Positions 32,654 to 43,705 of a DNA stretch of 64,000 bases are shown one piece after another (position 1 is the stretch's first letter; each line of letters starts with the position of its first letter). The stretch is from Tupaia tana. Its lineage: Eukaryota; Chordata; Mammalia; Scandentia; Tupaiidae. A program made the position numbers and the translations under genes. The notes under the pieces are model-generated. The model saw only the letters and a list, made by a program, of their open reading frames with translations, was not told the DNA's origin and did no database searches. The stretch is taken from NCBI GenBank assembly GCA_026018925.1, contig JAKSZU010000002.1, forward strand, positions 50,705,337 to 50,769,336, read 5' to 3'.

Positions 32654-32890
32654 GGGCCAGCCAAGCGTGGTGGTTAAGGCGGCTAGATCCTACAAAGCTG
32701 ACTTCATGGTTTGAGACCCAGACCAGGTGGCTTGAAAAATACACTAGGCATGTGTGCATGCATGCCCAAAATACTGAGAGGAGAATGGAGAAGGGATTAT
32801 AATGTGGACATCACCCCGGAGGGTACTTTTTCATTCCTCTCCCCCACTGGCAAGTGCATGTGCCCTACAGCAAAAACAAAATCCAACACT
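32654..32890 (+). repeat. tRNA-derived SINE, intermediate type
   Basis: The head gggccagccaagcgtggtggttaaggcggctagatcc, 'ccaaaatactgagaggagaatgg' and 'ctggcaagtgcatgtgcccta' are followed by an A/C-rich end. Confidence 0.8.
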
Positions 32891-32921
32891 ACTCTCAAAA
32901 AATTACATACTGGATGATACC

Positions 32922-33195
32922 TTTTTTTTTGGGGGGGGGGCGGGGAGGAGAGGTTTTTGCTATAGGGTGCATGTGCTCACCAGAAAGACAGAGAGACAGA
33001 GAGATAGAAAGCAAGAAATCACCTCCCAGGGGGGATGGGCACGCCACAATCCCTTCTCCTCCATTCTCCTCTCAGGATCTTGGGCACACACACACATGCG
33101 CCTGGCATGAGGTTAAGCCTCTGGGTCCAGAACTCAAATCACGGTCGACTACATGGGAGTCCAGTAACACAGCCATTATGGCAACTGCTGGTCCC
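32922..33195 (-). repeat. tRNA-derived SINE, type A
   Basis: An inverted copy with a T run that continues into a G run (32931-32946), 'tttttgctatagggtgcatg', 'ccattctcctctcagga' and 'ggcaactgctggtccc'. The flanks gatgatac and aatgatac fit a short target duplication. Confidence 0.9.
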
Positions 33196-33221
33196 AATGA
33201 TACTATTTTTATAACATTCTA

Positions 33222-33457
33222 TTTTTCTTTTTATTGTCAGAGGGTACACGCACTTGCCAGAGAAAGAGTGAGAGAAAGTACCTCCCCCACATAGGGCACG
33301 GTCATGCCACAATGCCTTCTGCTCCATTTCTCCATCCTGTCATGATTTGGGGCACATACATACCTGATGTATTTTCAAGCTGCCAGGGCTGGAATTCAAA
33401 CTATGGTTGGCCATGTGGATCCTGTTCCCCTAACCATTAGGTCATGGGGCTGGCCCT
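33222..33457 (-). repeat. tRNA-derived SINE, type C, with TSD
   Basis: An inverted copy: 'attgtcagagggtacacgcacttgcc', 'atttctccatcctgtcatga', 'aaactatggttggccatgtggatcc' and the head 'gtcatggggctggccc'. A perfect 12-bp duplication tataacattcta lies at 33210-33221 and 33459-33470. Confidence 0.9.
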
Positions 33458-33928
33458 ATATAACATTCTAGAAATGATAAACATGGATAACAGACAGATA
33501 GGAATGGTGGCCATGGGATTAGGTACAGTGTGGGTGTGGCTGATGGAAGTAGTACAATTAGGAAAGAGCAACCAGAGGGCTCCTGGTGGGCAAAGGTTCT
33601 GTATCTCGTCTGCAGCAATGTGGGTATCCAGGCCGTGATACTGTCCCGCAGCTTTACAGAGTCACCATTGGGAGAAATAAGATAGCGCTTACATGGGATC
33701 TCTCGGCAGTGTGTCTTACAAGTGTGTGTAATATACACTTTTCTTAAAACAAAATTTGATTTTAAAATGATAAGTTCAAACAAAAATGGTATTTGATCCA
33801 AGAACCTTCTATAGGTTCATCCTGTGATGTAAGTTCCCCCTTCACTTCAACCTGTGCATACGTGAAGGTGAACAGATCAGGGGAGTCGCCCATAGACAGG
33901 GAAGGGGAAGGGTAGGGACAGGATAGCA

Positions 33929-34004
33929 TTAGGTTGTCAGAGAATCATGATGTGTTTTTTGTTTTTCTATGTAAAAATGTGTCATGACTCTTCTGATAAC
34001 CCAA
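33929..34004. mobile_element. Mariner-like palindromic MITE, copy 4
   Basis: A 76-bp near-palindrome from ttaggttgtcagagaatcatg to 'ttctgataacccaa', followed by TA. The left TA is not preserved. The centre is slightly expanded (ttttttgtttttctatg). Confidence 0.8.
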
Positions 34005-34009
34005 TAAAA

Positions 34010-36305
34010 TACATTCTACTGTGAATATGAATACATTTCTCTAGAGCAGCGGGCAGTGGGTCTTTTGATCACAAATATCACTTTGCACACCAAGCCTGGT
34101 ATACTTTCCAACATGTTGGAAACGAACTGCTGTCTGCCCACATTGGCCCTTACCTGGGTTTGAACCAAGGGTGAGAGGACCGAAGAACACACCACACAAT
34201 CTGCAGGGATAAATGCTCCATCTTCTCTGCTCCTCCTCCCTTTCCTTTTCTCTCTCACTCTTTCTTCCTTTCCACCTTCCCTCATCAAACCTTGGGAAAT
34301 TAGGAAGTAGCAGGCTGGAGTTTGCATGTACGCTCAGTGCACAGCCACAAGAGGGCAGGAGGAGATCAGGAGATTCAGCCAAAGACCTTCCCTCTGGGCT
34401 GTGCAGGGGACGACTGGGAATCCTTGCTGGTCCCTGAGGAAACCACAACCTCACAGTGCCTGGCCAGCTGCTCTTCTGCGTAAGTTACTACGTAGGGAAA
34501 GTTTTCTTTTTTTCTTTTTTCTTTTTTTTTCTAGAGTTCCCTGTAAAACGGTAAGAAGTGCTGGCAAAAGCAAGTCACCGCCGTGAGGTTGGATAGTGAA
34601 GGTGACCGGTAGGGAGGAATATGGTGTTCCTTCCTCTGCCTCTCTTTCTCCATCTACAAAACAGGCTGCGACCTACGTCACTGTGACACCGCAGGGCAGA
34701 GATCAGTAAGGACAGTGCCTTTGGTGCTGCAGACGAAAGGCGTTTTTCTCGCAAGACTGTGTCAGTGATCATGTATGTCTGACACCCCACCACCACCTTC
34801 TGGACACGTGGGGCAGTATTTTGGGGCACGTGAGACCTCGGGGTGATCTCCAAACACGCTTCCAATTCTGACACCCGTCTCTAGAGAAGTGAGACACTGA
34901 TTCCAGATGAGTTACACTCACCAGAACAAGGCGCCCCTTGACAGGCGTCAGAGGCAGTGGAGAAAGACATTTTCTTGGTTAGGGAAGATTCTGGGGAAAA
35001 GAATTAAACCCAGATGCTGTGGTTGAGACCTAAGTCTGGTTAGGACCAAGCCTGCCCTCCCAGGCTTGCTCCCCTACCTGGAAATGAGGGTGACACCTCT
35101 CCTGAAGCCCTGCCACAGACTCGGCCGAGATGGTGGGGAAACATTTCTTTGGATCTCAGTAGGCATTGTACATAAGCACGTGTGGAACTTAGAGACTACT
35201 TTCTTCCTGGTCCTTTGAGTTGGATTTCACCTTCTTTTGAGGAGTCTGGGGACCCCACCTGGGAAAGTGGGAGTCCACGTGTTTAGAGGTGACCCATTGC
35301 ACCGGCGGTAAGCTGGAAGGGGACCACCTCTGGCCAGCTTTGGTTTCTTTCTGCTTCTAGTGAGCATTGCCATCCTATCCCACAAATATTATTTATTGAT
35401 GCCTTAGGCTGTGAGATAAGCAACATAACTGGAGTTATTGCAGGTTTTCATTTTTATCAGGAATTCTTGAGACTTCACCGAAGGTTCTATCCTGACCCTC
35501 CAAATGTCTCAGACAGGGCAGCTGGGAGGTAAAATGGAAACAAACCTTAATGGACAGCAGAGTCACTGTGCTGAAAGCCCTAGAGAAGGATGCAGAGAGC
35601 GTGGGCCTCCTCTGCAGGCTTTCTCAGGGATCCGGTTCTCCAGGTGCAGACATGGCGTAGCCTCAGACAGGCTCACTGGGGAAAACGAGCACACCTGGCC
35701 TAAAGGCAAACTCATCTCAGGTGGGTATGTTTTCTGCAGTGGGCACCAGAAGATGTCTGGTGGTCCAAATGAAAGGAAGTTGAGAAGGAACAGGAGTAAA
35801 GACATGTCGCTGGTATGAAATAACTGAACAAGTGAGGTGTAGATGGAGGCCTGCTCTGGATTGCAGAAGGCTGCAAGCAAATACACGGCCCAGCTGCTGG
35901 CTCCCAGCACAGCCCGATGGCCCCTGCTGTGCAGCCGAATGCATAGGTGCCCTGATGTTGGTCGTTTTCAAGGGTTCAGGGGTCATTGGCAGCTGGAAGC
36001 AGCAAGAGTGGGGAGTCCACAGCAAGGGGGTTAATCCTGATCCACAGTGACCGCCCCAAGAGAGAGATCTGTCACAGCATCCGCGGATGCTTCCAGCAAG
36101 GACGGCAGTGGCCAGGGGCATTAGGGGTATTAGGAGAGCAGGTGGCTCAGGTCGGAAAGTAGACCAGTCCTCCCTGGCTAAGCACAGTCTGTGCAGGCAG
36201 AATGATGGTGCAGATACTGACTGAGGCCCCAGTTGCACCCTCAAGATTGTTCTGAGAAATTATTCTTTTGGGAGAAAGACGTTCCAATCTTAGTTCTCAT
36301 CCCTG
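34010..36305. other. Intergenic stretch, nothing recognised
   Basis: Moderately GC-rich unique sequence. Open frames occur on both strands, including one of 175 codons on the minus strand near 35717-36244, but I recognise no protein family and do not call genes. Confidence 0.4.
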
Positions 36306-36323
36306 AGGAGGTCTACTTTTCAG

Positions 36324-36600
36324 GGGAACCAGCAGTTAGCGTAATGGCTATGTCGCTGGACTCCCACGTAGTCGACCGCGGTTCGCGTCCCGGACCCAGT
36401 GGCTTAAAACTCACGCCGGGCGCGTGTGCGTGCGTGCCCAAGATCCCGAGAGGAGAATGGAGGAGAAGGGACTGTGGTGTGGCCATCCCCCCTGGGGGGT
36501 TATTTCTCGCTTTCTGTCTCTCTGTCTCTCTCTGTCTGTCTGGCGAGTGCACACACCCTATAGCGAAAATCTCTCCAAAAACAAACAAACAAAAAAAAAA
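36324..36600 (+). repeat. tRNA-derived SINE, type A, very young
   Basis: A near-consensus 277-bp copy with intact A and B boxes, the C6-T-G6 palindrome and an (AAAC)n/A tail. A perfect 18-bp duplication aggaggtctacttttcag lies at 36306-36323 and 36601-36618. Confidence 0.97.
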
Positions 36601-36618
36601 AGGAGGTCTACTTTTCAG

Positions 36619-37383
36619 CAACTCTCCAGTTTTTCCAAGTTACGTATGATTAGAATGAGGTGGTAGTGCTGGTTATAGAGCACAGAATAAGGGTTTTATT
36701 ATGTTTCCCATCTTTTAAAATTTTTATTGTTATTATTTTCAGATTAATTTCACATTTTATGTAATGACTCCACATGATATATACAATGCATTTCTTTAAA
36801 CAGAGAACTTTACCTTTTTTGTCTGTTAAATGTTTCTGCTTTGCACCTCGTACCCACCCCCTACCACCCACTCTCTACTGTCCATGCCCATCTCTTTTTT
36901 AAAAGGATGCATTTTCCCAAACTGAATCCTTCCTGTGACAACATTTATAGGTCAATGAAGGCAGAAATAAAAAGACATAAATCCATTATCCACAGAAGCA
37001 GAGCTCCACTGTTGATGAGACAGCGTTGACATTTTTCCTTAGGCTCATCCCCCCCAAAAAAGGAAGCCAGGGATACAGGAATGAGGATAACCAACATCAG
37101 ATCAAAAATATCCATTGATATTGTTTATCCAAATTTCTGCAATGTATGGGCCTGAAATGTCAAAAGTCCCATTACTGTGATTCAACTTAATATCCACCGA
37201 TTGAGAGCAATTTGTAATAACAAATATCTAAGTGTCTACTATTCAAAGCGAGTATAGCACGTGGGTGTGCGAGACATTGCTTTCAATCTCTAGCAGTGTT
37301 TGGAGGGTACTGGCAGAGCTGCTGCCACAGCTCCAGTAAGCCCAGAAGGGAAAATCTAGGACACAGCCCTACCTGAAAGATGT
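36619..37383. other. Intergenic stretch, nothing recognised
   Basis: AT-rich sequence without recognisable elements. Confidence 0.4.
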
Positions 37384-37401
37384 CTACCATCTAGTCTTTT
37401 T

Positions 37402-37570
37402 GTTTTCTTTTAAAGAATTATTTTATGTAATTTTATTCATTCTCATTATTTTTTTGAGAGAGAGACAGAGAAAAGGAAAGTGAGAAAGCAAGTTGCCAGG
37501 TCTAGGACTTGAACTGTAGTCACCCATGTGGGAGTCCAGCACCTTAACCACCACACCACCTGCCGGGCGC
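37402..37570 (-). repeat. tRNA-derived SINE, type B, with TSD
   Basis: An inverted short copy with a TTTTATT-rich tail, a GA block, 'gaaagcaagttgccagg' and 'caccacaccacctgccggg'. Target ctaccatctagtcttttt (37384-37401) is repeated at 37571-37588 with two changes. Confidence 0.9.
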
Positions 37571-37585
37571 CTACCATTGAGTCTT

Positions 37586-37828
37586 TTTTTTTTTTTTGAG
37601 AGAGAGAGAGAGAGATTTTACTACAGGGTACGTGCACTTGCCAGACAGAGAAACAGAAAGCAAGAAATCATCCCTACGCCCGGGATGGCCATGCTGCAGT
37701 CCCTTCTCCTCCATTCTCTTCTTATGCCACAGATGCACCCAGCATAAATTGTAAGCCACAGGCCTGGGTTGCGAACCTTGGTTGACTGGGAGTCCAGTGA
37801 CGTAACCATTACACTATCTGCTGGTCCC
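37586..37828 (-). repeat. tRNA-derived SINE, type A, stacked
   Basis: An inverted copy that follows directly on the duplicated target of the type B SINE: T run, (GA)n, 'tactacagggtacgtgc' and 'cactatctgctggtccc'. A third target copy, accatctagcct, follows it. Confidence 0.85.
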
Positions 37829-37841
37829 ACCATCTAGCCTA

Positions 37842-38433
37842 AGTAATGGACCTACGGAGGGCTCAATCTCAGTCTTGATTTCAGCCAGCACTGGGCTGCT
37901 GAGCACGGTTGGACAAGGCAGGCAATGCCTTGGACTTGATACAGCACCCTCCTCACTGAGTCCCTTCTGGAAGCACTATTAAATACCCGAGGGCTGCTGA
38001 AGGGAAGGGGGGACAACTGCTTCTGGGGTGAACCTTCAGGGGAGCCAGATGGAGCAAAACTAAGATGATGGCCCCCCTCTCCAACCCCAAGATCACAACT
38101 GGTCTTTGACGTTAGTATTGCCCAACACAGAGCTGAGGACTGCCTTCCCCTTCGCACTCCCTACCTGACCAGGGTGAGGGTCAGATTGTCTGTGGCCAGA
38201 AGTGTCTCAGGACTCCAGCGCCCCACACAGGAGAGGAGCAGGTGGCTAGTGGTCCAGTGCTTGGGACCTTCCTTCAGAACTGCTCCAAGGGCTTCAGGAA
38301 TGCAAACCTCGTAGACAAAAATCTAGCCTGAAGTAGTGGGTCTTGATCTATCACAAGGTCAGTCCAGCACTTTGAAAAAATAGATTTCACTTCTTTACCT
38401 AGGAACTAGTCCTCTGTCCTCGTATCTCTTGGA
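37842..38433. other. Intergenic stretch, nothing recognised
   Basis: Unique sequence between the SINE pair and the hAT-like element. No gene or repeat is recognised. Confidence 0.4.
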
Positions 38434-38802
38434 GCAGCAGTCCCCAACTTTCCTGCCACCAGAGACTGGCCTCGTGGGGACAATCCCTCCATGCCTGGGA
38501 GGGGCAGGGGAGGTTGGTCCCGGGATGACCCAAGTGCACCACATCCACCATGAACCTCATTTCCACCACTACCTCACTGCAATATTCAACAAAATAATTA
38601 CACAACAATAGAGCTCGCAATCCCTGCTGATACTGCCACTGATCTGACAGGTGATGGAGCCCCGGTGGCAATGAGAGTGATGGAGTGGCTGGGAACACAG
38701 CATAAGCCTTGCTGGCTAACCCGCTGCCCACCCCTCACCACACATCTGGGGGTGGGGCGTGGGGGGAAACTGGTCTGTGGCCAGGGGGTTGGGGACTCCT
38801 GC
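38434..38802. mobile_element. hAT-like non-autonomous DNA transposon
   Basis: The termini gcagcagtccccaac (38434-38448) and gttggggactcctgc (38788-38802) are imperfect inverted repeats of about 15 bp. The interior has 'agactggcctcgtgg' near the left end and 'actggtctgtggccaggggg' near the right, matching a known mammalian CAGGGGTCCCCAAC-type hAT repeat as I recall it. There is no coding capacity. Confidence 0.7.
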
Positions 38803-39131
38803 CTTAAGAGGGAAGTGGTAAAGAACAACATGAGCAGTCTGATCCTCCAAGTGAGCATACCTCAGTTAGTCTGGGGTAGTGGCGGGATGGGGAGAAGAAT
38901 CTGTTTCCTACCTCCTCTTCCATACCAGGAATTGGTCTGGAAGTCTTAGGTTGCTTTTCAGGAGGATGTAAAGGGCTGCCGTGTTAGTGCAAGAAGGCAT
39001 GCTGGCCAAATGCAGAACACAGCTGAGCAAAGAAACAAAAACTGTATTAAATTTATCCTTAAGTGAGGGACATGGTGGTAACTGTGGGAAGGAATGTCGT
39101 TGGGACATATTCCTAAGAAGTCACAGGTCAC

Positions 39132-39404
39132 GGGAACCAGCAGTTAGCGTAATGGCTATGTCGCTGGACTCCCACGTAGTCGACCGTGGTTCGCGTCCCG
39201 GACCCGGTGACTTAAAGCTCATGCCGTGCGCGTGTGCGTGCGAGCCCAAGATCCCGAGAGGAGAATGGAGGAGAAGGGATTGCGGCGTGACCATCCCCCC
39301 TGGGGGGTGATTTCTCACTTTCTGTCTCTCTGTCTCTCTCTGTCTGTCTGGCGAGCACATGCGGCCTATAGCAAAAACCTCTCCCCCCAAAAAAAAAAAA
39401 ATAA
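39132..39404 (+). repeat. tRNA-derived SINE, type A, very young
   Basis: A near-consensus copy ending 'aaacctctcccccc' plus A tail. A perfect 17-bp duplication aagaagtcacaggtcac lies at 39115-39131 and 39405-39421. Confidence 0.97.
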
Positions 39405-39421
39405 AAGAAGTCACAGGTCAC

Positions 39422-40371
39422 TAAGAAACTTAGCAGAACCCAGAGCTGCACCTAGTTAAAGGAAAATGAGATCTTCCTCAAGAACAGCTCCGAAACACAC
39501 TCAGGAAACCAACAGAAACAGCTTGTCTGACGGCAATGCCCGTTCGGCAGAAGTAAGGATCTCCCGGAGTGGCAAGTTCTCTGTGATTAGAAGCCAAAAG
39601 AGTCTGGTAACTTAGGAATAATATTTCTCTCTCCTCTTTTGCACTCAGGAGGACTTGGCATTCTTTATTTGGGCCATGATTATGTTAGGTCCCTGCAAAA
39701 GGCTTCAAGAAGCATATGGCAGTTTTCTATAGCCCTGATGATCTGCTGAGTCAGTAAAAGTCAGAGGTGCTACCAGTGGCACCTGCTGTGGGCAGGGGCT
39801 GTGGCTTAACTAGTCATGGTCTCCGTGCCCACTAATAGCCTGCCTGTGGGAAGAGTCCAAGGGTTAGCTGTCCCTTTGTTCCCCCAAGCCCTTCCACATT
39901 TATTGAGTGCCTACAATGTGCTGGAGATACGAAGACCAGTTAGACACTGACCTTCCATCTAGTGGGGAAACAGCAAAGAAGGCCCTTGCTAAAAGAGAAC
40001 TAAACCCAGTGATTAAAAATAGCTAAACCAGAAGAAATAATGAATAGCCACGAACAGGGAAACGAGAAAACAGCTCTGTGGCATTTTGTCTATCAATAAT
40101 ATGGACCAGGACTTTGACTGTAAACACATGCACACAGAAGGTGTTTGATAAGTGCTTGTTGAAGAAGTGAACACCGTTGCAGACGCCACTGCTAGAAAGC
40201 GCCACCAAGCACGTCAGTTTCACCCTTCGTCTTCTAGAAGAGGAAACAGAGGCTCAGGAAGGTTCACATGGGCTGGGTGAGTTAAGGACGGAGCCGGGAG
40301 AACAGCAGCCCCTTCCACTCCCTGTGCGCCTTCCCCTGTGTTCATCCCTGACCTGGACAGTTCATGTACGA
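39422..40371. other. Intergenic stretch, nothing firmly recognised
   Basis: A possible ancient repeat near 39895-39965 ('atttattgagtgcctacaatgtgctgg') resembles the end of a MIR or L2-type element. Otherwise I see nothing. Confidence 0.4.
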
Positions 40372-40634
40372 TTTTATTATTACTACTGATTTGTTAGAGG
40401 GTGCATGTGCTTGTTGGGGAGAGAGAGAGAGAGAGAGAGAAGAGAAATGAAAGCACTCTCCATAGAGGACGGTTACGCCTCAGGCCCTTCTACATCTCTC
40501 CCTCCTTTTGGGGTTTTGGGCACAAATGCACATGCACCAGGCATGTTTTCTGAGCGGCCAGGTCTGGGACTCAAATGGCGCAGTTGGCCCTGTGGGATCT
40601 AGCTGCCTTAACCACCACACCAGGGGGTGGCCCT
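40372..40634 (-). repeat. tRNA-derived SINE, type C
   Basis: An inverted copy: 'ttgttagagggtgcatgtgcttg', (GA)n, 'cctccttttggggttttggg' and 'cagttggccctgtgggatc' up to the head 'accagggggtggccc'. Confidence 0.8.
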
Positions 40635-40649
40635 CACATCTGATTTTTT

Positions 40650-40766
40650 AAAAAATTATTTACTTTTTATTGCCGGGGCTCCCCAGAGAGAGAGAACAGT
40701 ACTCATTGGGGTGTGATCATGCCAGAATCCCTCCTCCTTCATTTCTCCATCCTGTCAGAATTTTGG

Positions 40767-40804
<38 letters not shown>

Positions 40805-40908
40805 GGCATGTTTTTCAAACTGCTGGCATCAGGATTTGAACTGCAGTTGGCCATATGGGATCTGGTTCCCTGAATGCAATTTAACCACCATGCTAAAGGG
40901 CTGGCCCC
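40650..40908 (-). repeat. tRNA-derived SINE, type C with (CA)n, and TSD
   Basis: An inverted copy with (CA)n at 40770-40802, 'atttctccatcctgtcagaa' and 'gctaaagggctggcccc'. Target acatctgattttttaaaaa lies at 40636-40649 and again from 40909. Confidence 0.9.
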
Positions 40909-40954
40909 ACATCTGATTTTTTTAAAAAGAGATTAACAGCATAGTCTTTGTTTT

Positions 40955-41220
40955 GTTATATTTTTTATTAGAGAGATTTTTTTGCTATAGGATGTATGCG
41001 CTTGCCAAAGAGACAGAGAAATAGAAAGTGAGAAATCACCCCTGAGGGGGATGGCCACACCGCAACACCTTCTCCTTCATTCTCCTCTCAGGATCTTAGG
41101 CACACGCACGCGCGCACACACGAACCCGGCGTGAGTTTTAAGTCTCTGGGTTCAGGACTCAAACCGCAGTCGACTATGTGGGAGTCCAACAACGTAACCA
41201 CTATGCCACCTGCTGGCCCC
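40955..41220 (-). repeat. tRNA-derived SINE, type A
   Basis: An inverted copy: 'tttttgctataggatgtatgc', 'gagaaatcacccctgaggggg', an expanded CG/CA block, 'gcagtcgactatgtgggagtcc' and 'accacctgctggcccc'. Confidence 0.88.
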
Positions 41221-41576
41221 AATGACACAGTCTTTACCTCTAATAGCTTAGAGACAGAGAATTTCATTGCAAAAAGACTTACAGAGGCCCTAGGGTTAGG
41301 TGGAAAGAGAAGGAAGCACATTTCTGTGCATTAACAAAACAGGATAAACCGTCCAAGGAGTGTTAAGAGAAACGTGGTTCTGCTGAGTCAGTGCAGTGTG
41401 CCCCTCCTGCAGTGTTTGCTGGGTGGTGAACCCTGGGAGCTAAAGCGGGCTGCAGGTCAGAGCCAGGCCCTGCTCCCCAGCCAGGCCTCGTGTGGGCCCC
41501 AGGCAACAGGCCTCCAGCTGTCTTCCACATGAGGATGTGGGGAAGCAGAGAGCAGGCGTGAAGACTGCAACAATGT

Positions 41577-41758
41577 GGGGAGAATGTGCTGTTTGTAGTC
41601 AGCCTGACCTGGGTTCAAGTCCCAGCTGTGTCAGGGCCTCAGCTGGGAAATGTTGGGCCTGTGGCCAAATTTCAGTTTCCTCAGTTATAAAAGAGGGAGA
41701 ACATCACCTCCTTTAAGAGATATTGTGACTCTGTGAGGATTAGCTATATTTAAATCAC
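41577..41758 (+). repeat. MIR SINE
   Basis: A forward MIR: 'gtcagcctgacctgggttcaagtcccagctgtg', 'gtggccaaatttcagtttcctcagttataaaagaggg' and 'actctgtgaggatta'. Both the tRNA-related head and the core are visible. Confidence 0.8.
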
Positions 41759-41763
41759 ACATG

Positions 41764-41984
41764 GGGCTGGCCCTTTAGCACAGTGGTTAAGTGTACAGGG
41801 AGTATAGGGAGCTGGATCTCATGTGGCCAACTGCAGTTTGAATCCCAGTAACTTGAAAAACTTGCCAGATGTGTGTGCCCAAACTCCTGACAAGATGGAG
41901 AAATGGAGAAGTGATTGTGGCATGACCATGTTCCACTGCTAAATACACATGTCCCCTGGAAATGAAAAATAAAAGAAAATTTTA
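41764..41984 (+). repeat. tRNA-derived SINE, type C, well preserved
   Basis: The best full type C copy: head ggggctggccctttagcacagtggttaag, then 'gggagctggatctcatgtggcc', B-box-like 'cagtttgaatcccag', 'actcctgacaagatggag' and an A-rich tail. It helps define the family layout. Confidence 0.9.
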
Positions 41985-41999
41985 AAAATCATATGTGAG

Positions 42000-42254
42000 G
42001 GGCCAGCAGGTGGTGTGGTGGTTAAGTCGCTGGACTTCCACATGGCTGATAGCAGTTCCAGTCAAGGACCCGGTGACTTGAAAATAACCCCAGGCAGGCG
42101 TGTGCGCATGCCCAAAATCCTGAGCGGAGAATGGAGGAGAAGGGATTATGGTGTGGCCATGGCCCCTGGGGGGTGATTTCTCACTTTCCTCCTCTCTGTC
42201 AGTCTCTGTTGCTCTCTGGCAAGTGCATGCGCCCTATGGCAAAAACCTAAAATA
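42000..42254 (+). repeat. tRNA-derived SINE, type A
   Basis: The head ggggccagcaggtggtgtggtggttaagtcgctgg, body with 'ccaaaatcctgagcggagaatgg' and 'cccctggggggtgatttctc', and end 'aaaaacctaaaatatac'. It directly follows the type C copy. Confidence 0.88.
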
Positions 42255-42265
42255 TACATATATGA

Positions 42266-42341
42266 GAGGGCCAGCATGTGCCGCGATGGTTCCTGTAGCT
42301 CGATCCCACATAGAGGCTTCTAGTGCAGGCACTGCTTCATG
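42266..42341 (+). repeat. tRNA-derived SINE 5' fragment
   Basis: Only the head region is seen: gagggccagcatgtgccgcgatggttcc, 'gctcgatcccacatag', then unrelated sequence. It is truncated. Confidence 0.55.
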
Positions 42342-42384
42342 ATAGTATTTAGTAAATCTTAGCAGCATCTGAATTCTTTAAGTC

Positions 42385-43385
42385 TACCATCATTAGAAAA
42401 AGAAAATACAAAAGTAGACATTCCAACAATTCCAAGTGAGGATGTGGACAAGTAGAATGTTCACGTGTTTCTGTGAACAATGTTCACGTGTTTCTGTGGT
42501 GAGCATCAACACTGGAGAACAATCTGGCCTCCAGTGCTATGGGAGATCCACACAGCACTACCCAGACATTCCTCTATTAAGTATACACTCAACTTAAGTG
42601 CCAGGACCCTTCAGAACATTTGCAATGTCCTTAAACTGAAAGGACCCGATTAGCCATCAACATTAGAATAGATAGTGTAACTATATGTAGATTATAGATA
42701 CATAATCATTCATACAATGGAATACTATATGGCAACAAAATAAATGAACGATAGTAACATACAGCCACGTGGATGAATGTAATATCAAGAGAAAGAAAGA
42801 GATACAAAAGAACATAGGTAGTAGAACTCCCCTTCATATGAAGATATAAAACAGGCAAAAGGGCCCTGTCCCACAGCACAGTGGTTAATTACTGTGCACT
42901 GGGAGGCAGATCTCACATGGCTGACAGGTTCAAGCACCAGCCCCAGTGGCTTGAAAAACACGCCAAACGTGCATGTGTGCCCCAAATCCTGACAGTAAGG
43001 AGAAATGGAAGGAAAAGGATAGCAGCGTGACCACACCCTATGCGGAGGGGTGCGTTCTCTCTCTCTGATAAGCACATACACCCTCTAGCAATAAAAACAA
43101 AACAAAACAAGCAAAATGCAATCATAGCATTTAGGGGATACAAATGTAGGTGCAAAGATATAAAGATTAAAAAAAGAAATGGTTGCCACAAAAGTTAGGA
43201 AAGTAATTACTTTTGGGGTACAAGAGGATTTTGATGAGAAAAAGTACCCAAGGGATTTGTAGGGTGCTGGTAATGTTTTATTCTTGACCTGAGTGTTCTC
43301 TTTATAATCATTTATTAAACTATGCTGTTCATATAAACTGTATACTGTTCTGTGATTTTTCTATCATGTTTTATTTCTCAATTAA
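42385..43385 (+). mobile_element. L1 3' end, diverged, split by a SINE
   Basis: Weak but ordered similarity to L1 3' sequence: 'attagccatcaacattag', 'catacaatggaatactatatggcaacaaaataaatg', 'gccacgtggatgaatgtaa' and then 'ggttgccacaaaagttagg'. The SINE at 42862-43110 interrupts it. There is no open frame. Confidence 0.6.
42862..43110 (+). repeat. tRNA-derived SINE, type C
   Basis: The head gggccctgtcccacagcacagtggttaa, 'gggaggcagatctcacatggctgac', 'cccaaatcctgacagtaagg' and an (AAAAC)n tail. The flanks aggcaaaag and aagcaaaat suggest a short target duplication. Confidence 0.85.
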
Positions 43386-43397
43386 AAAGTACAAAAT

Positions 43398-43652
43398 GGG
43401 ACCAGCAGTTAGTGTAATGGCTATGTCGCTGGACTCCCATGTAGTCGACCGCAGTTCACGTCCCGGACCTGGTGGCTTAAAACTCACGCCGGGCGCGTGT
43501 GCGTATGTGCCCAAGATCCTGAGAGGAGAATGGAGCAGAAGGGATTGTGGCGTGGCCATCCCCCCTGGGGGGGTGATTCCTCGCTTTCTGTCTCTCTGTC
43601 TCTGTCTGGCAAGCGCACGCGCCCTATGGCAAAAACCTCTCCAAAAAAAGAA
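43398..43652 (+). repeat. tRNA-derived SINE, type A
   Basis: A near-consensus copy starting gggaccagcagttagtg with intact CpGs, ending 'aaacctctcc' plus A tail. The flanks aaaaagtacaaaat and aaaaagtgcaaaaa form the target duplication. Confidence 0.93.
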
Positions 43653-43705
43653 AAAAGTGCAAAAAGAAAACAAAAACAAAAAAGCATATGCTTGCTAAGG
43701 TTTAG

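Noticed and set aside
35717-36244. A 175-codon minus-strand open frame
   Set aside because: I recognise no protein family, there is no conserved motif, and the overlapping frames on the other strand are similarly open. Chance is more likely than a gene.
36324-36400. tRNA gene
   Set aside because: A and B boxes are present, but the anticodon arm and acceptor stem do not fold as a tRNA, and the sequence continues into a SINE body with a target duplication.
40770-40802. (CA)n tracts as independent microsatellites
   Set aside because: This tract, like those near 3922 and 62590, lies at the same internal position of SINEs, so it is expansion of a SINE segment.
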